From: Ophiura sarsii
Lineage: Eukaryota > Echinodermata > Ophiuroidea > Amphilepidida > Ophiuridae
Reading direction: 5' to 3'
Length of the DNA: 64,000 nucleotides
Assembly: GCA_035610835.1 (NCBI GenBank)
Contig: CM069441.1
Coordinates: forward strand, 87,679,574-87,743,573
This document shows, piece by piece, positions 47,245 to 59,714 of this stretch. Below the pieces are notes generated by a model. It saw nothing but the letters and a program-made list of their open reading frames with translations. It did not search any database and was not told where the DNA came from. The translations under genes were made by a program, and so were the position numbers. Position 1 is the first letter of the stretch. Every line of letters starts with the position of its first letter.

Positions 47245-47775
47245 ATTAGTTCTACCTCCTCCCTCATAACTTTGTTTATAAATATATATGTACGTATTGT
47301 TTCTTAGAATTGTCGAAATGATCAGCACTTGTAATGTTGCTGTTTTTTGTCTGTTTCCATCACACTAAATGGAAATTCGGTTTTTAGAGCATCTCCAGAA
47401 AATTACAACCAGTACTCTATGCATTTGTAGCTGAGAATCAATACTACAATTGAAGAAAATTCAGTGGCGCTGGCGCTGGCGCAGCCTTGTTTTTCATAGG
47501 GGGGGGGGGGGGGGGGGGGGCAAAAAAAGTCAACTGACAAGGACTTTACCAGCCTGTAAACTTTTGGAAATTGCCGCCGAGTCAGAAACTTGAGAGGGGG
47601 TGGGGTTGTGACATGGCATCCCCAAAATCAGTGTAAAAAAACGAGGTCGATAAACCGACAGTGCCAATCTCAACCAACACGACACTAATATTTGCCCCCC
47701 CCCCCCCTCTGGGAAAATTGTGTAAAGTTGGCTGTCTTTAATATTGGGAAAGTTATGAGGTGTAGGAAGTAGAAC
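47245..47775. mobile_element. Duplicate of the 5,054 fold-back element
   Basis: It carries a 22-base G run (47,499-47,520) and a 13-base C run (47,695-47,707), and an extra GCTGGC unit beside the G run. Confidence 0.55.
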
Positions 47776-47959
47776 TTATTCATGGGAGCAATTCCCCATA
47801 TCCCACGTGGACTCTTTATCATGAGGCAGTATTTTTTACATTGAAGGTTGAAGCTGCTTTTATGTGTCATTACATTCAGGACATGTCTGTTGATATAGCC
47901 ATTTATATGGTTGACTAATTTTCATGAAAATGGTTATCAATACATCATTTGTTTATTAT

Positions 47960-48274
47960 GCTATATTAACCAAATCATTTGTCTCAAAGCTCCCGCGCGC
48001 GTTAGTTAATTGATGCGCGTTAGAAAGAAGTTGTTGGGTTTTTTTGTTTGTTTTTTGTTTTGTTTTTTTTCCAACAAAAAAAAAATATCCCAAAATGTCA
48101 CAGATTTTTCAGATTTTTATTGATCACATAATTTTAAATACAAAAGGTCATTTTTAAAAGGATTTCAATATTTTATATTTAAAAAACCCCAAAAAACCCT
48201 TAATAAAACCCGCATTCCGCATTAGGTTTTGAAAAAACTGAAGAGCTTTGAGACAAAAGATTTTTTTAATATAG
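47960..48274. mobile_element. Duplicate of the 5,768 MITE
   Basis: It is nearly identical to 5,768-6,083, with both inverted ends. Confidence 0.8.
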
Positions 48275-48509
48275 CCTTACCCAACTGTGATAAGAAAGAC
48301 ACTGAGAGAATCAGCCACACATGATGGCACTACAGGTATACATTTTGTAAAGATTTGTAGTGTATAATCAAGTGTGTCTAAGAATTTCAGATCTTGGTGT
48401 TTTTATTTAAAATAAATGTCCCGAATGGGTAAAGTGCCTTTGTAGTAATAAAATGAGCTCAAGTGCTTCACATTAGTTTGATTATTTTAAGTGTGGTTTC
48501 CATTTTTGA

Positions 48510-49145
48510 GATTCCCAAAATGTATAGAGGATTGGGAATATCCTCTGTATTGGCAGGGACATCCCAAATTGGGGATATATCATCCATATCCGTAAGGATG
48601 TCTTCAATAACATTTTGGATGTGCTCAATAACTGTTGGGATATCTTCAATAATTGTTGAGATATCTTCAATAACTGGGGATATCCTCAGTTAACTATGGG
48701 ACATCATCAATAACAAACAATTCCTCATTAACTGGGTGATTATTAACTCTTGGGATATCTTACTTGAATGTTAGAATATCCTCAATAACTTTTGCGATAT
48801 CTTCAATAATTGTTGAGATATCTTCAATAACTATGGATATCCTCAATAATTACATATGGGACATCATCAATAACAAACAATTCCTCATTAACTGGGTGGT
48901 TATTAACTCTTGGGATATGCTGAATAACATAAGAGATGTCATTAACTTTGGATATCATTAACTTTGGATATCATTAACTAATGGGATATCCTAAATAACT
49001 GAAAGGATATCCTCAATGACTTTTGGGATATCCTCAGTCACTATTGTGATATCCTCAATCACTGTTTTGATAGCCTCAACAACCATTGGGATATGCTCAA
49101 TACCGGTGTGGATATTCTCAACAGCATTAGAGGGATATCCTTAAT
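48510..49145. repeat. Duplicate of the ~21-bp GATATC minisatellite
   Basis: It has almost the same unit order and length as 6,320-6,962, so the array has been stable since the copies separated. Confidence 0.85.
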
Positions 49146-49440
49146 AACTTGTTGACAATGCAGCAAACACCAAGTTTTCTATCAAATCTTTTATTAATTC
49201 TAGAAATTTCACAAAGTACATATATTTATTACATGTTCATACGTGTTCCAAATTCTTCATATTGTAGCATACAGTTTTTAAATCACACTTGCTGTACATT
49301 CTACCAGCCATTGTTTTGCCATTCAATTTAGCGACCTAAAATAGCTTAACCAGTAATTGATGTGAGTGTAAAGAACAAGATTGAAAATCTGTCCAAATTC
49401 ATTATATTATATGGATAGAATGCTCACTTATCAAAATGTC

Positions 49441-49645
49441 TATAGTTTGATAAGTTCCAAATTGGCAAAGCCTCATTACCGCAGCGAATGAATACAGAAG
49501 AACGCAGGCGTGTGGGAAGACAAGCGCACTATGTATCAAATCGGGTGCGTGTGGCCATAATCGGGTGCGTAAGCTTGGATTGCTTTTTGCGCGTGGAGAG
49601 CTCAAAACTGAATATTTCTCACCAATTTGGACTGATCTAACTATA
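49441..49645. mobile_element. TATAGTTTGATCAGT-family MITE
   Basis: The duplicate of 7,742-7,946. Both ends are present. Confidence 0.8.
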
Positions 49646-50589
49646 ACTATAAATATTTGCTAATGCTCCTTTTAGACAATTTTAGACTTGGCTGCAAAAT
49701 AATCACAATCAGGATTAAATTTGAGAGTGATTTGAAACAAAATGTCATTGAAATTTCAACATTGATTCAAATGTCTTTCATTATAAAGAGACCAATGTCT
49801 ATGCATGGAGATTTACTACTAAAATCTACTTAAGTGTGATTGGTTCATAATTGCCATGATGCAAACTATCATACACCTGTAATGATAAATGAACAATACA
49901 GGATTGTTCAGGTTAGAAAAAAGATTTTTCTTAGAGATGCTATAATCAAAACAAAAAATTGTCGATCACAGCGTCATGATCCGAGTGCTCGCGATCATAC
50001 CAAAAGGTTGAGCGTGTCCTTGCATGCAGTGCGTTCCAAAACAGTCGCAAATGTTGATTAGGGCCGCTATTGGTCAATTCCTATTGTTTACAAGTACGTC
50101 ACATCTTTCGGTTTTACTGCGCCCTTGCCATTGCGAATGACGCTGTTTCGCACGATACGCACCAGTCACATGGGGCGCTGGGGAATCGTATACGCTGTGA
50201 TCGACAAATCTTTGTTTTGATTATAGCTTTGGTGTTAAAAATTCAAGTTGCCGAAAACCCCCGCCATTTTTTGTTTAACAATGGTTGTACAGAAATACCT
50301 GAAAAGCGGTAGATTATATAGCTCTTAGCAAATAAATGTAATAGAGCTGTAACCAACAGTCTCTGGGACTTGCCTTGCTTTGCCAAATTTCCAATCGGCC
50401 TACTCGGATTGTTTCAAAAATGTGGAAACAGGTGCAAATAAACAAATAATTAAATATAAAAAGAACAACAAGTGGTGTAATATTTTTATAACAGTCAGTC
50501 AATGAAATAGTTTTAACTATTTAAAGAAATAATAGATTTAAAATTGCCTTCACAAAATAGTAAATGGTAATTCCCTCAATTGGGTAATA

Positions 50590-52290
50590 AGGCAACGTAA
50601 AAAACCCACCCTGTTTTACGGGCGGACGGACCTGTCAAGTAGGGTCGGTCGGTCTGGCAGGTTTTCTTTATTTTAATTTTTAATTTTTTTACCTAAAATG
50701 TCACCAAAATCTGCAAAAATCTGAATTTGTTTTTTCGCCAGATTTTCGGCCAAAAACAGCTGCTTTTACATGATTCGAGGAAAATGTATCTAAATTTCTT
50801 TTTAAAAAGTGGGTCGGTCAGGCCTGTAAAACATGTGTTTTTTCCCGCCGCCTAATGGCGATCTTATTACCATCATTTTCTTTTCTTTCATCAGAATCAA
50901 TTGCAGGTATCCATTAGGACTCTGAGTGAGTGCTGATCCTGTGTTATGCAGAGAGACAATCTTCTTACTGTGTTAGCCATATTTTCAACAATAATATTCA
51001 TTTCTTAATTACGTTAAAAGGTTAACTCTGTTAAATGGATTCGTTAAGAGCCTTAAATATACTGTTGTTTGTTTGGCGTAACCCAAATGAATAAATACTG
51101 CCACCCCATGATATTTTTTATTAATTTTGAGGGAAAGTAAAAGAAAAAAGTCCGTTAAATATATGTTATTGCTAATAAATACTTCAAAATGGGCGTGTTG
51201 GTTTCTATCAAGCGTGGGCCGCCACCGTCTTTTAAAAGATTTTTAAAAAAAAGTTACGCTAACCAAAAATATTATTTTACAGCCTTAACGAAGTGTATCC
51301 ATAAAGACATCAATGTGTATAGTAACAGGCATAAACAGACAGGGTGAGATGCCCTTTTTGAAATTTGTTAAGGACCATTGCTTTCTATTCTAATCGGCGC
51401 ATTATTGCAATTTTGATATGCCGCTATACGAATGGCTCCACTTAGGGGCATTTTCTACTAATTGTTTTTTATTTGTTCAATAAATGAAAAGTGGATTTGC
51501 ATAAGAATTGTTGTCGATATTCGTCATTTCATTGTAAGATAGTAGTTTGGTTTAAATACTATATAATTGTATTATTATTTATCAGATTGAAATTGGTCAG
51601 TTTATCATACATTAACCCTTATATTGAAATATATTTCTTGTTTATACAAGCTTGGCAGTAGAACTGCCTTAATCGAATCAACCCATGCATGTAAGCTCTG
51701 TATTTGCAGAACCAATCACCTTCTTACTGACCAAGTAATAAATGTGCTTATAACTCCTACTTCACAATATTAAATTATAAAGTTGTTCAGAAATATCTTT
51801 AATTTGAGATATTGCATGTGACAAATTGTTTGATATCAAGGAAGTTACAGTACCAAAAAGTAAGATAAAGTATGGTTTCCATTTTCAAATTTTGCTTTTC
51901 TACACGGGACTTGGTTACAGGGTAATTATTGATTACTGCTAGTGCCAATTGGTAATGCATGCACAGGTTGGATATTCGGCCGGATTGTTCATGTTGTTCC
52001 GATGGATCAATACGTCACCCATGTAATACCTGTCATACTCTTCCCCGTGTTGAAAAGAAAAATGCAAATATAAAAATCGTACTTAGTACTTAACCTTATA
52101 CTTTCTCAACAAATTTATGATATAATATTGTGAAGTAGGAGTTATACTTTTGAAGTTATGAGCACATTTTTTATCTGCTCAGTTACTTTTTTAACACTAT
52201 ACTCCCAGGTACAGTAAGCAAGTTGCATAAATAAAGACTTCTTAGTTTTACACGTTGACAAGGGACACCATCCATGCAGATGAAGAAGGT
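50590..52290. other. Duplicate of 9,110-11,030; no gene
   Basis: It contains the GGTCGGTCGGTC repeat and the GGCGTAAC MITE (about 51,072-51,264). Otherwise it is unassigned sequence matching the left copy. Confidence 0.5.
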
Positions 52291-52330
52291 CAGTTTTCAA
52301 AAATGTGCACTTTCTACAAACATACAAAAA

Positions 52331-53811
52331 TAGGGACAGCGGTCCCAAATAGGTCGTCCGTTTATATGGGTAGATTAAAAACAAGGTGGATCTCAAACCA
52401 CAGGCATCTAGAAAGAAAGAGGTTAGACCACTAGCGGATCCAGGATATAAAAAATAAAATAAACATCCTGGAGTTTGGTTGCAATTGTACTTCACCTGTT
52501 TAAATGTAATTAATTTTACACATGCAGCTAATTTTACATCTTGACCTCATATGACCTTTGACCTTGGTATGTGACCTTTGACCTAATTAACATATGAATG
52601 TTTCCATGTTGCATCCGTGACCCAAGTTTGGTTGCAATTGGTCATTGTATGGAAAAATGAACAAGAGACAAAAAAAAAGTGTACTAAATTTTACATCTTG
52701 ACCTCAGATGACCTTTGACCTTTCTATGCGACCTTTGACCTCATTAACATATGCGGGTTTCCATGTTGTATCTATGACTGAAGTTTGGTTGCAATTGGTC
52801 ATTGTATGGAAAAGAAATGGAAAAATGTAATCAATTTTACATATGCAGCCATTTCTACATTTACATCTTGACCTCAGATGACCTTTGACCTTGGTATGTG
52901 ACCTTTGACCTCATTAACATATGAAGGTTTCCATGTTGTATCTATGACCAAAGTTAGGTTTGTATGGAAAAGAAATGGACAAATGTAATCAATTTTACAT
53001 ATGCAGCCACTTTTACATATACATCTTGACCTCGGATGACCTTTGACCTTGGTATGTGACCTTTGATCTCATTAACATATGAAGGTTCCCATGTTGCATC
53101 TATGACTGAAGTTTGATTGCAATTGGACATTGTATGGAAAAGAAATGGAAAAATGTAATCAATTTTACATATGCAGCCACTTTTACATATACATCTTGTC
53201 CTCGGATGACCTTTGACCTTGGTATGTGACCTTTGATCTCATTAACATATGAAGGTTCCCATGTTGCATCTATGACCGAAGTTTGATTGCAATTGGACAT
53301 TGTATGGAAAAGAAATGGAAAAATGTAATCAATTTTACATATGCAGCCATTTTTACATTTACATCTTGACCTCAGATGACCTTTGTATGTGACCTTTGAC
53401 CTCATTAACATATGAAGGTTTCCATGTTGTATCTATGACCAAAGTTTGGTTACAATTGGTCATTGTATGGAAAAGAAATGGACAAATGTAATCAATTTTA
53501 CATATGCAGCCACTTTTACATTTACATCTTGACCTCGGATGACCTTTGACCTTGGTATGTGACCTTTGACCTCATTAACATATGAAGGTTCCCAATGTGC
53601 ATCTGTGACCGAAGTTTGATTGCAATTGGACATTGTATGGAAAAGAAATGGACAAAACAAAAAGTGTATACCAAATTGTTGAAAAAGTGTATACCAAAAG
53701 TGTATACCAAAAGTGTATACCAAATTGTTGACACACACACGGACACACACACAGACAGACTACATACACGAAGGATGCTGCCATAAGGTCTCTCTCCTAC
53801 GGACGACCTAA
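52331..53811. mobile_element. ~1.5-kb insertion carrying a minisatellite, right copy only
   Basis: The left copy runs from CATACAAAA straight to ATGATAGTTTTG (11,065-11,080). The insertion has the inverted ends AGGTCGTCCGT (52,351) and ACGGACGACCT (about 53,799). Most of it is the half-site array described separately, followed by short GTGTATACCAAA and CA/GA repeats (53,660-53,760). Confidence 0.8.
52530..53640 (+). repeat. ~160-170-bp minisatellite of DR1 nuclear-receptor half-sites
   Basis: About seven units each start near ACATCTTGACCTCAGATGAC and include TGACCTTTGACCT once or twice. This is a perfect DR1 (AGGTCA-1-AGGTCA on the minus strand), the consensus for RXR/HNF4-type receptors. 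I count about ten perfect DR1 sites. The minus-strand open frames here are repeat translations. Confidence 0.85.
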
Positions 53812-54056
53812 AAATGATAGTTTTGATTATTGGTTGGTACACACATATTATTCATGGAGATGTTTCAAACCACGACACCAAAGTTACAATTCTTGAATCG
53901 ATATTTTACCAATTTTAAGTATACACAATCTATAATAGTCAAAGGATCTCTGTAATATTTGTTAAACTTGTTGAGAACCATATTGTCAGTGTTTATTTAC
54001 ATTCCTTAGTATATATACATATTGCTTTCTATAAAAGTGTAATTTTCCCATATATT

Positions 54057-54510
54057 TTCAAGAATGTGCACTTTCTACAAACATACAAAATGATAGTTTT
54101 GATTGGTTGGTACACACATATTATTCATGGAGATGTTTCAAACCACGACACCAAAGTTACAATTCTTGAATCGATATTTTACCAATTTTAAGTATACACA
54201 ATCTATAATAGTCAAAGGATCTCTGTAATATTTGTTAAACTTGTTGAGAACCATATTGTCAGTGTTTATTTACATTCCTTAGTATATATACATATTGCTT
54301 TCTATAAAAGTGTAATTTTCCCATATATTTTCAAAAATGTGCACTTTCTACAAACATACAAAATGATAGTTTTGATTATTGGTACACACATATTATTATT
54401 CATGGAGCTATTAAACCACGACACCAAAGTTACAATTCTTGAATCGATATTTTACCAATTTTAAATATATACAATTTATAATAGTCAAAGGATCTCTGTA
54501 ATAGTTGTTT
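54057..54510. repeat. 273-bp tandem repeat, second and third right-arm units
   Basis: TTTTCAAGAATGTGCACTTT starts at about 54,057 and TTTTCAAAAATGTGCACTTT at about 54,330. With the unit interrupted at 52,331 this makes three copies against two on the left. Confidence 0.85.
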
Positions 54511-54820
54511 AACTTGTGGAGAACCATATCAGTGTTTATTTACATTCCTTAGTATACCGTAATTTCACGGCAACATATAATTTAGCGAATTACCATTTCC
54601 TCAACTTTTTGTTACAATTCAATTTCACTAATTTGCATCATCTTCCTATACATAGCCATTATAAATAATATAAATGGCGGCAATTTTATTTGGCCAATTG
54701 CACCTCCTAGCAAAATTAAGTTGTTTTACAGTACGCTTAATTATGTACAACATATTACTTTCTATAAAAGTGTAATTTTCCCAAACCCAAAATAATCTAT
54801 GTAAGACATGGTTCATGCTA

Positions 54821-55101
54821 TTAACCCTAACCCCCTGAGTGCTAAAAAATGCTAATCCAAAGTCCCTCTCCAAACGCATGCGCCGTCGGTTTTTCGATGA
54901 CGTAGTCAACCGAGCCTATATAATGAGCGCAGTATACTGCGCGAATGTGTAGCTGAGGGCCGTGGCTTAGTGGTTGGAAGGTGGGGCTTGAGAACGGAGG
55001 GTCCCCGGATCGAATCCCGGCAGGTTCCCGGAGATTTAGTGGGTGTTTTTTCCTCGAAAATTGTGATCCCTGTCAAAAATCCTAAACCGGGGTAAGGGTT
55101 A
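54821..55101 (+). mobile_element. Telomere-ended tRNA-like cassette, family 1, right copy 1
   Basis: It starts TTAACCCTAACCCC and ends GGGGTAAGGGTTA, with A box TGGCTTAGTGGTTGG and B box GGATCGAATCC. The counterpart of 12,192-12,472. Confidence 0.75.
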
Positions 55102-55132
55102 TGGTAACATTTTTTTGTGTGTGTGCGTTCTA

Positions 55133-55413
55133 TTAACCCTAACCCCTGTGAGTGCTAAAAAATGCTAATCCAAAGTCCCTCTCCAAACGCATGCGCTGTC
55201 TGTTTTCGATGACGTAGTCAACCGAGCCTATATAATGAGCGCGGTATACTGCGCGAATGTGTAGCTGAGGGCCGTGGCTTAGTGGTTGGAAGGTGGGGCT
55301 TGAGAACGGAGGGTCCCCGGATCGAATCCCGGCAGGTTCCCGGAGATTTAGTGGGTGTTTTTTCCTCGAAAATTGTGATCCCTGTCAAAAATCCTAAACC
55401 GGGGTAAGGGTTA
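55133..55413 (+). mobile_element. Telomere-ended tRNA-like cassette, family 1, right copy 2
   Basis: A direct repeat at exactly 312 bp from the previous cassette. The flanking T/GTGTGTGCG spacer is identical to that before copy 3. Confidence 0.75.
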
Positions 55414-55444
55414 TGGTAACATTTTTTTGTGTGTGTGCGTTCTA

Positions 55445-55712
55445 TTAACCCTAACCCCTGTGAGTGCTAAAAAATGCTAATCCAAAGTCCCTCTCCAAAC
55501 GCATGCGCTGTCTGTTTTCGATGACGTAGTCAACCGAGCCTATATAATGAGCGCGGTATACTGCGCGAATGTGTAGCTGAGGGCCGTGGCTTAGTGGTTG
55601 GAAGGTGGGGCTTGAGGACGGAGGGTCCCCGGATCGAATCCCGGTCATTTAGTTGGTGTTTTTTCCTCGAAAATTGTGATCCCGGTCAAAAATCCTAAAC
55701 TGGGGTTAGGGA
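55445..55712 (+). mobile_element. Telomere-ended tRNA-like cassette, family 1, right copy 3
   Basis: Again 312 bp further. It lacks CAGGTTCCCGGAGA between the B box and the tail. Its decayed 3' end GGGGTTAGGGATTTATGAG matches the last left cassette, so the extra right copy arose by tandem duplication of the first or middle unit. Confidence 0.75.
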
Positions 55713-56142
55713 TTTATGAGTTATTAATTTAGGAGTAATGATGCCAGAATTGATTACTATAAAACCATTAATTTCGCGAGGTATTGAATTTTGCGACAGT
55801 AAAATAAACCATGGTAAAAGCTCAAATTTTGTAATCGCGAAATGAAATCTTCGCGAAAATGTTGGATTTTAGTAATTTGAATTAAAGGGGCATTAAGAGA
55901 TGTGGTGGAGGCAGCGCCCTCAATTACAAAAAAATATATGATAAAAACTGGGATTTATATATTTTTACAATTGTATTACATGTATGTACTTACATCTATA
56001 AGGATTAAGAAAAATCAGCCCTCTTTGTACAACAAAACGTCGATTCAAAAATGCTGGTAGAGCCGCAACCAGCATTTTACATGGTTAAGGGTGGTATAAC
56101 AACATATTTAAAACATTGTTTTAATCAAGTTTTGCTGGTTTT

Positions 56143-58820
56143 TTACCACGATATACATGTATATATCGGGGTTATTTTATCCTGCTGATCACTAGCCTCG
56201 TATCTGGGGGGCACTGGTCAGTGCATTCGTTTTTGTGTAATTTTAAAATGCTAACTACTTTTTCGTTAGCGTATGGTTATCACTCAAAATTCGCCCGAAT
56301 ATTGTGGACCTTATTTAATCTGAGCTCATGACACAGTTTTTCGAAATTCGATGTGGATAAAGCGTAATGAGACAATTTAGTCATGAAATACGTCACATTG
56401 TGGAAGAATGTGGTGATATTGGGTTCGCACGAGGCTGTTAAACGATGTGTGATAGCCTCGGGGGTCAGGCTTGATAATTGGGGCCTTGGTAAACAATTTC
56501 CGCAGAGCCAACACTGGTCTAACCAATAATTAATGTTGTTTATCAACTTAACCTATACAGATATTAATTTAGTTATTCTTTCCGCAATAAATGACTTTTA
56601 CTTTAATTAAACGATTGGATTGTTTAATTAGGATTTGATGGGCATAACCATAACACATTTTCTTTGTATTAATTATGTTATTTTAGCAACTTGGAAAACA
56701 TCAATTTACAATGCAGTTAACTGTATTAAGTCAAAAGTATATTAAAACCTATGTATTTCCAACCATATGTAGTAACAAGTTTTACTTTCCATTTATGGCC
56801 AAATCTTGAACTTGGAGCTTAACCCTAAGGTTACAGAGTATACAAACAGCTTGGGATTCTCATTCACCAACAGATGGTTTATGTATATGAACTTGAACTT
56901 GCTAGGGTAAAACTCCAGGTCAAAAGGTGATGTGAAGTATGCCATAGACTCTGTATTAACCGAATTTGTGTGAGCGTTAATATGTGGTTCAAATGAAGTT
57001 TGAACAGGGGTATAATACATTGTAGGTATAATACTAGTTAAACATAATATTATCTAATCTAACTTCTAATTAATTACAAAACTTATTCTAAGTTATTCCA
57101 ATTAACAGTAAAACATTAATAATAATCCCTTGTCTTCAGTTCCCACAATTATACATGATTAAATCATTTTCATCCAAAAGTGTAAATATATCCGAAAGTG
57201 TAAATATAATATCCTCAAGAAAGTCATGCCTACTAAGCTAGCAATTGTGTGGTTTCTTTGACTTAGAGTGGCTCATATGTAGCCCAATTGACACAATATC
57301 AGGAGCATGGTATGGTATAGAGCACTTGTGAAAATAACTAATTTGGGCTATATCTCTGGAACAACTGCTCATAGGAGTGTGCGCAATGCTACAAGCCTAC
57401 AACTAATACTATAGGGAACTTAATACATAGGCATCCCTCTACTTATGTTAACCTTTTACATGTGTAAACATTTAATCTTTACATAAATTCTTCTGATACT
57501 CTGTTTCAGAGAATCATCATAAAAAATGATTTCAATATACAAAACCTTAATCAATTCGAATCGGGACAGTTATAATGTCTTCTTGGGCCTATACTTCATG
57601 CATACTGTTCTTAGGCCATCACATAATTAAATCGTACAGACAGTTCTTAGGTAAAGAGAAAGATATCAAGTGGATGTAAAGTAATTGTCCATGGTTTGCA
57701 TACATGACACACTACATTATTTAATACAATGTATAACATTGTCATATATGAATTTCCTTATCTTATTCACGCGCGCGACTTTCAACAGTCAATTTCATGA
57801 TCTACTCAATAGATCACATTTCAAAGTTACGATTAAATGCACAAAAAGTTATCAAATAACCAACTTAAATTGACTAAAACAGAAACCAGTTCAATTATTA
57901 CATTCCACTTGACTACTTCTGTTCTGTTCTAATTATAAAAACATCAACTTACCCTGGCTGGGAAACTCTTTGGTTAAATGTAATCTAAGCTTCCACAACT
58001 GAGGTATTCATTGGCTAGCTCCAAGATGTAGATTGCCAGGGTTGTCGAACACTGGGCAGTGAAGTGCTATCGTGGCATCGTTATTTAAATTCCTTTAAAT
58101 CCCGGAGGAGGTACAAACACAGAATATGATCCACAGGGGTCTTTTTTGTTAGAAGAGTCGTACGGTGCTCAAACTTGGTGGGCGGGTGTGGCTTGGGCCA
58201 ACTAAATTTTTGAAAATGTTTGTTTGGGACCCCAGGGCCCCAGGGGGCCCCACAGAGGTCTTTTTTGTTTAGAAGAGTCGTACCGTGCTTAAACTCGGTG
58301 GGCGGGTGTGGCTTGGGCCAACTAAATTTTTGAAAATGTTTGTTTGGGGCCCCGGGCCCCACAGGGGTCTTTTTTGTTAGAAATGTCGTACGGTGCTCAA
58401 ACTCGGTGGGCGGGTGTGGCTCGGGCCAACTAAATTTTTGATAATGTTTGTTTGGGGCCCCACAGGGGTCTTTTTTGTTAGAAGTATCGTACGGTGCTCA
58501 AACTCGGTGGGCGGGTGTGGCTTGGGCCAACTAAATTTTTGAAAATGTTTGTTTGGGGCCCATAAAATTGATTCACAGTTGTAAATTTTCAAACAATATA
58601 CAACCATATTAAGTAACCAACTCGACCTGGGCCAGAATCTTTCCCGTCCCTATGAATTCAGAAGTCATAATTGGGTAAATGAACTCCATGTCTCCCACAA
58701 ACCGGTAAATCCACAAGCCGCTAAACCCACGAACCGCCAAATCCCGGGTGACCGCCTAGTATGATATATTACTCCTGATTTATGCTTTCATAATATATCG
58801 TGGTTCGCATCATTGATGCC
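56143..58820. mobile_element. ~2.7-kb non-coding insertion, right copy only
   Basis: The left copy is continuous at about 13,220. The insertion opens with ACCACGATATACATGTATAT. TATATCGTGGT lies in inverse orientation at about 58,795, some 20 bases before the right junction. No transposase or long frame is present. A minus-strand frame at 56,793-57,020 looks somewhat protein-like (TESMAYFTSPFDLEFYPSKF) and may be a captured exon fragment, but I do not recognise it. Confidence 0.65.
58137..58560. repeat. ~105-117-bp minisatellite, four units
   Basis: Units start GGTCTTTTTTGTTAGAAG at about 58,138, 58,258, 58,366 and 58,468. Each contains GGTGGGCGGGTGTGGC and ends GTTTGTTTGGGGCCC. The minus-strand frames here are translations of the repeat. 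Confidence 0.85.
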
Positions 58821-59031
58821 CTCGTTTAGTAGAAACAACAATAATGGCAATTTTTAATGTTCATCTTGAATTCAACATGACATTGTGTCCCTTTAAAGTT
58901 CCGCACATTTTAAGTGTTACAATAGATGATTCACTATGATACTGTAAACATGGAAATATTTGTGCGTGTAATTTTTCGCGCTTTGCCCATTCGTTTCTTG
59001 TTTTTATTCTTGCGAATTTGAACTTCCTTAA

Positions 59032-59295
59032 GGCCAAACAAAGAAGAAGGCTTGTCTCAGAAGCCCGCTTGCATTGGTATGTGAAATGAGCTACAACGCG
59101 TAGGTCTATGCGCTGAGGCCTAAAGTTTTTTTTTTTTATGGATTTTTTTTATTTTTAAAAAAGGAAGAAAAAAAATCTCTGAAGCTTGGATTAGCAACAA
59201 CAAAAAATCATTAAAAAAAAATTGCATACCTCATAGCCTATTTTATAAAATAAAAATAAAAATAGCACAGCAAAATGTTTCTTCTTTGTTTGGCC
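59032..59295. mobile_element. Duplicate of the 13,471 GGCC-ended MITE
   Basis: It has the same ends and TAA flanks as the left copy, so the insertion predates the separation of the two arms. Confidence 0.8.
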
Positions 59296-59397
59296 TAAAT
59301 AGACCTACATACAAAGGGAATATATTCATGTGTTTTTATTTTCGCATTTGCCGATTTTAGCTCGTAAAGCACGAAAATAAATGTAGCACGAAAATGT

Positions 59398-59714
59398 TCA
59401 CTTTAACCCTACGCGACACACCTTCCATGCATGATTTACGACATCACCATCAAACTCTACGGTGACATACCGGTCATACAGAGTCGGATCGTCAATACCC
59501 AAAATAGCTTCCAAATTATAAGAACTATCAGGAGAGCTTGGGTTAATCCTCCAACTGGTGCTGTTTGCTTTCCAATCCAGTTCCATCGGTGGGATTGCTT
59601 TCAAGGTGGTTTTAAAGGTGCATGTTTTGAGGCCCATGTCCTCTGTCCCATTGAATAGTTTGATGCAGAATCGAAAGACACCATCGTTTTCCAAAAGATG
59701 GTGAAACGCTAGTC
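59398..59714 (-). CDS. Second PAN-like gene, exon 5
   Basis: The terminal exon with intact frame, ending at TGA 59,398-59,400. The conserved core GIDDPTLYDRYVTVEFDGDV is unchanged. Confidence 0.84.

Larger units (their letters stand above)
55886..58892. mobile_element. AGGGGCATTAAGAG repeat, split by a 2.7-kb insertion
   Basis: The counterpart of 12,963-13,325, with TTAA on both sides and the same AAAATGCTGGT hairpin (about 56,047-56,078). Confidence 0.6.

Noticed and set aside
53100..53842. Overlapping minus-strand open frames of 96-106 codons
   Set aside because: They are translations of the DR1 minisatellite and the CA-rich tail, and the same peptide recurs in several registers.
58081..58607. 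Minus-strand frames with a repeated FSWPKPHPPTEFEH peptide
   Set aside because: It is generated by the 105-117-bp minisatellite, with no start context or splice sites of its own.
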